20,820 nt of DNA from a virus, in IMG/VR virus record IMGVR_UViG_3300020185_000307, positions 1 to 20,820 of that record; one strand, given 5' to 3'. Position 1 is the stretch's first letter. Every line of letters begins with the position of its first letter. The position numbers and the translations under genes were made by a program. Shown piece after piece: positions 14,816 to 20,820 of the stretch. Below the pieces are notes generated by a model that saw only the letters and a list, made by a program, of their open reading frames with translations, made no database searches and was not told where the DNA came from.

Positions 14816-15785
14816 GTGACAGTCTCCGTATATCTTCTGTGACCATCAACGTTACCATGTCTTTAAATGACGTTTTTGGTTTCCAGTTTAACATTTTTTC
14901 TGCTTTGCTGTATGAACCATGCAAACTATGAACTTCGGCTGGCCGTTTAAAGCGCGGATCTGTTTCTACATAGTGTTCCCAATCGATGATACCTGCGGCT
15001 TCAAAAGAGTAAGTTAACAATTCTCTAATGCTGTGTTGTACACTTGTGCAAATTACATAGTCGCTGGGTTCTGGTTGTTGCATCATCGTATGCATTGCTT
15101 CTACAAAGTCTCCGGCAAATCCCCAATCACGTTTGGCATCCAAGTTGCCCAGTGTGATCTTGTCAGTCAGTCCCAGCTTGATACGGGCAACACCGTCTGT
15201 TACTTTTCTTGTTACAAATTCTTTGCCTCGAATCGGACTTTCGTGATTGAACAATATACCATTACAAGTGTATAAGCTATAACTTTCTCTAAAGTTAACT
15301 GTGGTCCAGTAAGCATGTAGTTTAGATATTGCGTAAGGCGATCTAGGCTTAAACGGAGTATCTTCATCTTGAATACCATTGGTATTGCTGTTGCCGTACA
15401 GCTCACTGGTGCTCGCTTGGTAAAACTTAGTGGTAGAGCTGTTGTTTAAAATAGCATTTAAAATGTTCAATACTCCCATTGCATTGACTTCGGAAGTGGT
15501 TTTATTAAGATCCCAACTGGCTCCTACAAAACTTTGTGCGGCTAGATTATAAAATTCATTGGGCTTGATTCTTTTGACCAAATGATTCATGCTGGCATCG
15601 TCGGTGATGTCGCCTGTGACCAACTCAATATCGTTCTGGATTCCAAGATAGTCAATATTGCTTAAATTGGGATTAGAGTATCGTTGGACTAATCCGTATA
15701 CTCTGTAATCATTTTCTAATAGATATTTGGCAAGGTAAGGACCGTCTTGTCCTGTCATACCGGTTACAAATGCTGTTTTTTTCAT
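14805..15785 (-). CDS. gmd: GDP-mannose 4,6-dehydratase
   Basis: 326 aa, of family-normal length, ATG 15785-15783 in an ATGA overlap with the upstream gene. The NAD(P)-binding loop TGMTGQDG is at 8-15, catalytic region QASTSELYG at 123-131 (T126 and E128), Y151xxxK155 within RSPYAISK, and the diagnostic NHESPIRGKEFVTRK at 180-194. It converts GDP-D-mannose to GDP-4-keto-6-deoxy-mannose, the precursor of GDP-fucose, GDP-rhamnose, perosamine and colitose. No downstream reductase/epimerase or aminotransferase is in the window, so that step must come from the host or from elsewhere in the phage genome. Second of several minus-strand island genes read from the 17319 gene. Confidence 0.95.
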   Translation of the reverse strand: MKKTAFVTGMTGQDGPYLAKYLLENDYRVYGLVQRYSNPNLSNIDYLGIQNDIELVTGDITDDASMNHLVKRIKPNEFYNLAAQSFVGASWDLNKTTSEVNAMGVLNILNAILNNSSTTKFYQASTSELYGNSNTNGIQDEDTPFKPRSPYAISKLHAYWTTVNFRESYSLYTCNGILFNHESPIRGKEFVTRKVTDGVARIKLGLTDKITLGNLDAKRDWGFAGDFVEAMHTMMQQPEPSDYVICTSVQHSIRELLTYSFEAAGIIDWEHYVETDPRFKRPAEVHSLHGSYSKAEKMLNWKPKTSFKDMVTLMVTEDIRRLSREN

Positions 15786-16510
15786 TGTGTGCTTTCGTTC
15801 TCTTTGTACTTACGCTTGCCTTTGGCATGAGAAAAATATTGGCTTAGGACAGTTTTTCCAATGGGACTTAGATGTTTCTTTTGAGGAGCAAGATTTGTCA
15901 CTCTAACATTGTTGGATTCGGCTAGCTTTACACAATCTGCTATTACCCAGGTATCGTGCGGTTTACAAAATTTATACGAATCACTTATTTCTTTTGATTC
16001 ATAAATGTGTTCATATCTTTCCATGAAAGTTTTAGCAAACGGATGTTGGTTATTAAAGAAATAGATACAGGTTTCTGCATTATCCACAGGCTCGCCAGTG
16101 GGTCTGGTTGCTGGTGCATACATGTACGAAATAATGCTGTTGCGCGGTAATATGTTTTCTAAGAATGTGGCCGGCACAGGAGCATGTGTTTCTGAATCTG
16201 CATCAAGATATATTAGTACGTCTTGCGTTAACATTTTACATGCATTGATCCAGGCATAGGCTTTGTAAGTAAACTTGCGTGTAAAGTGTGTGCCACGCCA
16301 ATCTAAAAAATTCTGTAGTTGCGGGTTGCAAGTTTCGTAGATATCCATACTGACCAAGTTGTCGGCCCGGTCTGGAATATCAAATCCTTCTGTCATTACA
16401 TACAATGTTACAGACTTTGGCCAATACTTGATAAATGATTGTACCATTTTGTGCCCTATCAAGTCATAATAGGCTTTGTTCATTGTTGTTACTGCTGCAA
16501 ATGTTCTCAT
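15782..16510 (-). CDS. GT-A type glycosyltransferase, paralogue of the next gene
   Basis: 242 aa from ATG 16510-16508, in an ATGA overlap with the previous gene; a TTG at 16522 would lengthen it by four residues but is less likely. N-terminus RTFAAVTTMN is the first strand of a GT-A fold, DxD is DAD at 103-105 in LIYLDADSE. The layout and wording are parallel to the gene at 16507-17319 (both VTT.N at the start, SFIKYWP/TFLQNWP, FTYKAYA/RFAHKVYA before the DAD), so the two are diverged duplicates. Sugar donor and acceptor are unknown. Basic C-terminal tail (KGKRKYKENE). Confidence 0.83.
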   Translation of the reverse strand: MRTFAAVTTMNKAYYDLIGHKMVQSFIKYWPKSVTLYVMTEGFDIPDRADNLVSMDIYETCNPQLQNFLDWRGTHFTRKFTYKAYAWINACKMLTQDVLIYLDADSETHAPVPATFLENILPRNSIISYMYAPATRPTGEPVDNAETCIYFFNNQHPFAKTFMERYEHIYESKEISDSYKFCKPHDTWVIADCVKLAESNNVRVTNLAPQKKHLSPIGKTVLSQYFSHAKGKRKYKENESTQ

Positions 16511-17319
16511 TGTTGTTTCCAATACGCTTCTGTTCTAGGCACTAGCAAGTCTCGATCTTTACTACGACCTTGTGCTTTTCTACCGCCTTTGAGATGATCC
16601 AAGTAAGCACCCCATTCTGAATTTATAAGTGGATGGCCTTCACCTTGTATCAAATGCCCGCTCCAATCGTGTTCCGCCAGCGGTATTGATTTGCGTACAA
16701 CATCAAATACAAAGCTGTCATGCCATTCTTTCATTGTGAATATACCGTTTTCTGCATCGTCGTACACATGTTGAAATTTCTTAAGAAAATCCGACACATT
16801 TGTAGAACGTAGATTCATTGCATACAATCCACACTCAGTGTATTTGCCGCGACGCCCTAAAAAGCAAAGTTCTTTGTCCAACGGGCATAGTTCATTTAAT
16901 CGTGCAAGTGTAACAGGACTATGGCATACAGTATCTGCATCCATCCACAACAACCAATCAGTGTGTGCTTTTTTTGCTGCAAAAATAGCATAGACTTTGT
17001 GAGCAAAACGTATGGCATTCCATTTAAAACTTTTGCCAGCATCCTTGCGTTGGCTTCTTACTGGATCCGCTGATATAATGCCATTGGCTTTGGGAACGTT
17101 GTTCCATTTTTCTTTAAACGCTACCAACGCAGGACTCTCCTTGTGCAAGTCCAACACTTTTAAATTGGATGCAGATTCTACCACTGTGCAATCTTCTGCG
17201 TAAACCAATAAGTCAACTTCGGCAGGCCAGTTTTGTAAAAATGTGTTGATCATTCTTTTGCCATACTGGTTGTATCCATGCGCATTGAATGTGGTAACCA
17301 CAGAGAATTTCCGACTCAT
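16507..17319 (-). CDS. GT-A type glycosyltransferase
   Basis: 270 aa from ATG 17319-17317 with AAGGA about 6 nt upstream. Starts KFSVVTTFNAHGYNQYG, DxD is DAD at 127-129 in WLLWMDADTV, followed by a GRRGKYTECGLYAMN acceptor-side loop. First gene of the minus-strand part of the island and paralogue of the following gene. A basic tail (GGRKAQGRSKDRD) ends the protein. Donor and acceptor unknown. It is divergent from the 17361 gene with only 41 bp between the two starts. Confidence 0.83.
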   Translation of the reverse strand: MSRKFSVVTTFNAHGYNQYGKRMINTFLQNWPAEVDLLVYAEDCTVVESASNLKVLDLHKESPALVAFKEKWNNVPKANGIISADPVRSQRKDAGKSFKWNAIRFAHKVYAIFAAKKAHTDWLLWMDADTVCHSPVTLARLNELCPLDKELCFLGRRGKYTECGLYAMNLRSTNVSDFLKKFQHVYDDAENGIFTMKEWHDSFVFDVVRKSIPLAEHDWSGHLIQGEGHPLINSEWGAYLDHLKGGRKAQGRSKDRDLLVPRTEAYWKQQ

Positions 17320-17360
17320 TGTTTTCCTTATAACTAAGTGTATATTTAACTAGGTATATT

Positions 17361-18203
17361 ATGAGAGTAAGTATTTTTGACCAATATGGTGCACTTAACA
17401 GTTCACCTATTTTCGAAGCCATAAGAACAGGTCTGGACCGGATTGGCGTTGAACACAACAACATGGACAGTTCAGCCGACGTTGCTGTTATATGGAGTCA
17501 ACTGTGGCACGGCCGTATGCGACACAATCGCGAAGTGTGGCAAGCATTTAGGTCAAGCGGAAGGTCTGTTATAGTAGCAGAAGTGGGAATGTTGCGCCGT
17601 GGCAGTACTTGGAAACTGGGACTGAACGGAACCGGGAGTACAGCGTATTATGGAAAAGATTTGATCCCAGGGCGGGCAGATCAGTTGCGTCTAGAGGCCA
17701 AGCCGTGGATCACAAATGGATACAATATTGTTATTGCTGCCCAGCGATCTAACAGCGAGCAATGGGCAGGGCAACCTCCTACTGTTGCTTGGCTAACAGA
17801 AACTGCTCGTAAGATTAGAGAATACACAGACAAGCCTATTGTTATACGCCCGCATCCGCGACAGCGCATAGGCGACGTTCCGGGATGTGTTATAGAAATG
17901 CCAAGGCCTGTACAAGGAACGTACGATAACTTTGATTATGATCGTAGTTTAAAAACAGCGTGGGCTGTGGTCAACCACAACAGCGGACCGGGATCACAAG
18001 CAATATTAGCAGGTGTCCCGGCGTTTGTTGATGCGTCTAGTTTGGCAGCACCTGTTGGTAACTTGGATTTGTCTACAATAAACAATCCATCAAGACCGGA
18101 CCGTGCTCAATGGTTAGAACAATTGGCACACACTGAATGGTACACAGACGAAATTGCCACTGGGTTACCACTTGAGCGGTTAATGGTGTCCCATAACAGA
18201 TAG
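17361..18203 (+). CDS. GT-B/capsule-transferase-like protein, paralogue 4
   Basis: 280 aa from ATG 17361, a weak AGG is 7 nt upstream. It is the shortest and most diverged of the four-member family: IVIAAQRSNSE replaces the LQK.GDS segment, IVIRPHPRQR is the RPHP motif, TAWAVVNHNSGPGSQA and AGVPAFV the second half, and DRAQWLEQLAHTEWY the C-terminus. The DRW segment of the others is replaced by LRLEAKPW. It stands alone on the plus strand between minus-strand genes, so it probably arrived or was flipped separately from the rightward operon. It runs 24 bp into the convergent methyltransferase gene. Confidence 0.72.
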   Translation: MRVSIFDQYGALNSSPIFEAIRTGLDRIGVEHNNMDSSADVAVIWSQLWHGRMRHNREVWQAFRSSGRSVIVAEVGMLRRGSTWKLGLNGTGSTAYYGKDLIPGRADQLRLEAKPWITNGYNIVIAAQRSNSEQWAGQPPTVAWLTETARKIREYTDKPIVIRPHPRQRIGDVPGCVIEMPRPVQGTYDNFDYDRSLKTAWAVVNHNSGPGSQAILAGVPAFVDASSLAAPVGNLDLSTINNPSRPDRAQWLEQLAHTEWYTDEIATGLPLERLMVSHNR

Positions 18204-18938
18204 ACTTTTGTCAATCCATTGCAATACTAGATCCTGCTGTCGTACCATACTGTGATGTTGTATGCTGGCCACTGCTGTTTCCGGCAATAAGTCTTTTTCG
18301 ACCAACTCGTGCCATGTAGTGGTTTTTGGATTCATCGGTGCATGTGTGCTTTTGTACGCAATTACATGGATAAATTCATCGTCGGGGCGTTTTAAAAAGA
18401 ATCCAGAATTACAGTCCCATCCATTTACTGCCAACATGTGCATTAAACTGACCACAGTGTGATGATAGAAACATCCGCTGGGCTGCACAAACGATAACTG
18501 ACGTATGTTCATGAATGTGGTCTGCGGAACTGCAATTACCAACATACCGCCATCTTCGGCAATGCCATTCCACTTGGCCAGTGTGTCAAGTGGATTGACA
18601 CAGTACTGAAAAGCGTCATGACACCACAGCACATCAAACTTTGATTTTAATGATAACTCGTTGACTTTTTCAAAATCAAACTTCTGATGTGTGACATTGG
18701 GATACTTTTTAAACTTTGACGGTGCGTCAGCAATATCAATTCCTGTACAGCGAATGTTCAACGGGATGGGCGCATCATCGCGAGTGGTTCTGGTTGCCCA
18801 CCATTCTAGATCTGCTCCGGCACCGCACCCAAGATCAACCAATGATCCAATGCTTTCCATAAAGTCATCATACTCAAATAGCGTGTTGAGAGTTTGTAAA
18901 CTGTGTTCGTGCCGCTCTTCGTCGTTTCTAAAACTCAT
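18180..18938 (-). CDS. Class I SAM-dependent methyltransferase
   Basis: 252 aa from ATG 18938-18936 in an ATGA overlap with uvsY. Motif I is VDLGCGAGAD at 34-43, acidic strand CTGIDIADAP, motif IV-like DVLWCHDAFQYCVNPLDTL, and GGMLVIAVPQ. The fold is Methyltransf_11/25 like. Because it is coupled to uvsY but borders the glycan island, its substrate could be either nucleic acid/protein or a sugar; nothing in the sequence decides. Histidine-rich segments (FYHHTVV, QHHSM) are unusual. Ends convergent with the 17361 gene. Confidence 0.82.
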   Translation of the reverse strand: MSFRNDEERHEHSLQTLNTLFEYDDFMESIGSLVDLGCGAGADLEWWATRTTRDDAPIPLNIRCTGIDIADAPSKFKKYPNVTHQKFDFEKVNELSLKSKFDVLWCHDAFQYCVNPLDTLAKWNGIAEDGGMLVIAVPQTTFMNIRQLSFVQPSGCFYHHTVVSLMHMLAVNGWDCNSGFFLKRPDDEFIHVIAYKSTHAPMNPKTTTWHELVEKDLLPETAVASIQHHSMVRQQDLVLQWIDKSLSVMGHH

Positions 18939-19387
18939 AGTTGTATATCTTCCATGCCGGCGGCCCGTAATCTAACAACATGTCCTAACATGAAGTTTTT
19001 ACTTTCCATTGCTTTCATAATTCCTAGAAATCGATTTCTAAGGAACGCTACTTCGTTAATAATAGTTTCAAAGTCTACTACTTCGTCTTCGCCGTCTACG
19101 TATTTTTCTGCATCTCTACTGGACAATGCACGGGCGTATCCTTCTAAGTACTTTTGAAAATGTCGACGACGAATCTTGCGTAGTTGTATATTTAAATGAT
19201 TTAATATTGCTTCAATTTCTTGTAATTGATTAAATCTATGCTCAGTGATGCCGGGCAATGCTGAAATGTTTTTTTCAACTAGGCCGCCAATGTTGCAATC
19301 ACGTCGTGCAGATTCAAGCTCTTTTTCAAAATAAGCAATAAAGTCTGGGATTTCGCCTAGATTGTTTGTAACACGGCTAAGCCACAT
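18935..19387 (-). CDS. uvsY: UvsY-type recombination mediator
   Basis: 150 aa from ATG 19387-19385, close to T4 UvsY (137 aa). Mostly helical with a basic middle (LRKIRRRHFQKYLEGYARALSSRDAEKY is the most conserved-looking segment, described here by positions about 71-98) and a C-terminal MKAMESKNFMLGHVVRLRAAG, matching the UvsY pattern I know from marine T4-like phages. UvsY loads UvsX onto single-stranded DNA covered by gp32 and stabilises the filament. The start lies 2 nt after the acidic gene's stop and lacks a strong Shine-Dalgarno, so coupling is likely. Confidence 0.82.
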   Translation of the reverse strand: MWLSRVTNNLGEIPDFIAYFEKELESARRDCNIGGLVEKNISALPGITEHRFNQLQEIEAILNHLNIQLRKIRRRHFQKYLEGYARALSSRDAEKYVDGEDEVVDFETIINEVAFLRNRFLGIMKAMESKNFMLGHVVRLRAAGMEDIQL

Positions 19388-19389
19388 AA

Positions 19390-19650
19390 TTAATCTTCAT
19401 ACTCAGATTCGTTGTCGTCATCTTCATCATATTCTTCTTCTTCATCAGGATCGTCACTGAGATCTTTGATGTAGGCTGCCAGCGCCACTTTGACTTCTTT
19501 GTCGCCTTTGTACATGTCTCGAATATCATCAGGATCAACGTCGTTGTCAACTAGCACAGAAACTAAAACTTCTGCGGCTTCTTCTCGATCAACTGTGTTG
19601 ATATATCGTCTGAGTTCATTCCAAATTTCGCTAGATAATTCCACTGACAT
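19390..19650 (-). CDS. Small acidic protein between uvsX and uvsY
   Basis: 86 aa from ATG 19650-19648. The Shine-Dalgarno GGAGG sits inside the last codons of uvsX, and the ATG follows the uvsX stop after 2 nt, so translation is coupled. The N-terminal two thirds are helical and mixed-charge; the last 20 residues are nearly all Asp/Glu (DPDEEEEYDEDDDNESEYED), an acidic tail as in single-strand-binding-protein or DNA-mimic tails. A role as partner or regulator in the UvsX/UvsY reaction is inference from position and tail. No homologue recognised. Confidence 0.8.
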   Translation of the reverse strand: MSVELSSEIWNELRRYINTVDREEAAEVLVSVLVDNDVDPDDIRDMYKGDKEVKVALAAYIKDLSDDPDEEEEYDEDDDNESEYED

Positions 19651-19652
19651 TG

Positions 19653-20723
19653 TTATTCCTCCGTTGTTTCTTCTAACGTTTCTTCAATCACGGCTGTTTG
19701 TTCTTTCAATCCTGAAAAATAAGCCATTAACTTGTCCAAACAACCATCTTCGTTTGCTTCCCACTTTTTACGAAACTTTTTAACAATTTCACCATCGGCA
19801 GTTACAAATACCAAACTGTTGCCTTCTCTCTTGAGAATTTCTTTTTTCTCTGCCAAATCAACTAGTCCACTGTGCGGACTCATTCCGGTTGAATAAGGAA
19901 TTTTGACCTGCATGCCTTCAAAAGGTTTTGCGTAGCGTGTCTTCATTACCTTACACCCTGCACGGATACCGTTGACTTCAGAAACTTTATTGCCGTCTTC
20001 GTCTTCTTTCAGCTTCATTTTCTTCATTGCAACAACAATCGAGCTTGCATAGATGAAACCTTGTCCGCCGCTGATCTTATCATCTGGATCAAACATGTCT
20101 TGACTAGCATATGTATGATTGGTTGCGACCAAGCCTACGTTATGACTGCCAAACATGTTGACGGAGTTTCGAACAAGGCTTGTAAGTGCCTTGGGTTTAC
20201 GACCCATGTCACCTTTCATATCGCCTGCTTCGAACTGGTTCACATCAGTCGGAGTTAACAGCATGCCCAAGCTGTCAATTACAAACAACACTTTCATGCG
20301 CTCTTCCTCTGGAAGTGCTTTGTAGTCTGTCATGAATGTGGAAATTGTTTTAGCAACGTCGTCGATCATGCTCATGTTGAGTTTAAGCAACTTTTCGGGG
20401 CTAGTGTCAACACCCAGTGCGCGAAGCCATGCTTCGTCGAGTGCGTTTTCTGTGTCAACAAGAATAACAAATATATCTTGCTCTTGTGCGTTCTTTACAA
20501 TGTTGCCTGAACAGATGTAGCTCTTGCCTGCACCTGATTCGCCGGCAAATACTGTAACTTTGCCCAGTGGAATACCTTTGTTGAAGTCACCTGAGATCAG
20601 ATAGTTAAGTGCATAGTTGCCTGTGCTGATCCAGTCAGTTGGATCGTTAAATCCAATGCTTAGGCCTTGGATACTTTTTGTGATGTCCTTGCGGAACTTT
20701 GAGATATCAAATGGTTTTGCCAT
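19653..20723 (-). CDS. uvsX: UvsX RecA-like recombinase
   Basis: 356 aa from ATG 20723-20721 with AAAAAGGC upstream. RecA/RAD51 core: Walker A GESGAGKS at 61-68, Walker B VLFVIDS at 145-151, and L2-like region with VGLVATNHTYASQDMF. T4 UvsX is 391 aa, marine forms are often shorter. It forms filaments on single-stranded DNA and performs strand exchange for recombination-dependent replication and repair with UvsY and UvsW, all present here. First gene of the early operon uvsX - acidic gene - uvsY - methyltransferase. C-terminus is acidic (EETLEETTEE). Confidence 0.96.
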   Translation of the reverse strand: MAKPFDISKFRKDITKSIQGLSIGFNDPTDWISTGNYALNYLISGDFNKGIPLGKVTVFAGESGAGKSYICSGNIVKNAQEQDIFVILVDTENALDEAWLRALGVDTSPEKLLKLNMSMIDDVAKTISTFMTDYKALPEEERMKVLFVIDSLGMLLTPTDVNQFEAGDMKGDMGRKPKALTSLVRNSVNMFGSHNVGLVATNHTYASQDMFDPDDKISGGQGFIYASSIVVAMKKMKLKEDEDGNKVSEVNGIRAGCKVMKTRYAKPFEGMQVKIPYSTGMSPHSGLVDLAEKKEILKREGNSLVFVTADGEIVKKFRKKWEANEDGCLDKLMAYFSGLKEQTAVIEETLEETTEE

Positions 20724-20750
20724 GATTTGCCTTTTTAAAAATGTTAATAT

Positions 20751-20779
20751 ATTATACTATGTATTTTGATGTTTGTCTA
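20751..20779 (-). promoter_or_regulatory. Sigma70-like early promoter of uvsX
   Basis: Minus strand TAGACA (20779-20774), 17-nt spacer, TATAAT (20756-20751). Unlike the leaderless cases it has a normal leader of about 27 nt with AAAAAGG. Confidence 0.85.
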
Positions 20780-20820
20780 TGTGTAAATCCATGTAGGATT
20801 GCCAAAAGTCTCCAACTAAT
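20757..20820 (-). CDS. Possible 3' end of a further minus-strand gene
   Basis: One minus-strand frame reads open from the window edge and ends at TAG 20759-20757, giving about 20 residues (ending ...SYMDLHIDKHQNT) that look protein-like. Another frame is also open, so this is weak. If real, the uvsX promoter overlaps this gene's end. Confidence 0.3.
   Translation of the reverse strand, partial: LVGDFWQSYMDLHIDKHQNT

Noticed and set aside
17320-17360. Promoters between the divergent genes 17319 and 17361
   Set aside because: GTTAAATA and several TATA-like strings are present, but none has a fitting -35 or full late consensus.
1-20820. tRNA genes, CRISPR arrays, insertion sequences, attachment sites
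   Set aside because: No cloverleaf, spaced repeats, transposase/integrase genes or terminal inverted repeats were seen by reading.

Overview
The window looks like part of a tailed double-stranded DNA phage genome of the T4-like (Straboviridae-related) myovirus type, most likely from an aquatic environment. The evidence is a set of T4-type recombination genes (UvsX recombinase, UvsY mediator, UvsW helicase), a possible gp62-like clamp-loader subunit, very tight gene packing with ATGA-type overlaps, sigma70-like early promoters, and a late-promoter-like NATAAATA element in front of a structural gene. DNA is moderately AT-rich. The host cannot be named from the sequence. No tRNA, integrase, transposase or CRISPR array was seen.

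Layout. (1) 1-2680, minus strand: partial zinc-finger protein, possible clamp-loader small subunit, an unknown protein, and uvsW. (2) 2681-4678: a three-gene cassette of unknown proteins (2778-4574), bounded on both sides by two related copies of a hairpin + terminator + sigma70 promoter module. (3) 4679-6714, minus: an AAA+ ATPase starting at TTG, a 50-aa protein, and a monocistronic late-type virion protein with an inserted adhesin-like domain; each is separated from the next by a promoter, and two by terminator/promoter pairs. (4) 6743-18203: an 11.5-kb glycan island on alternating strands. It holds four GT-A glycosyltransferases, four members of one GT-B/capsule-transferase-like family, a nucleotidyltransferase-cupin (sugar isomerase-like) fusion, a polysaccharide pyruvyl transferase-like protein, GDP-mannose 4,6-dehydratase and four small methyltransferases. 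(5) 18180-20723, minus: uvsX, a small acidic protein, uvsY and a methyltransferase as one operon.

How it fits together: the flanks are early DNA replication/recombination genes read leftward from strong sigma70-like promoters. The island between them could build or modify a surface glycan (host envelope, virion or DNA decoration; the sequence does not decide which). It is incomplete as a pathway: GDP-mannose dehydratase and an isomerase-like cupin are present, but no mannose-1-phosphate guanylyltransferase and no reductase/epimerase is in the window, so host enzymes or phage genes elsewhere would be needed.

The most notable non-coding structure is the pair of regulatory modules flanking the unknown three-gene cassette. 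Their hairpins differ by compensatory base-pair changes, and their promoters place the -10 box only 7-8 nt from the ATG, implying leaderless mRNAs. They resemble in design the PeSL (promoter early stem-loop) cassettes known from T4-type phages.
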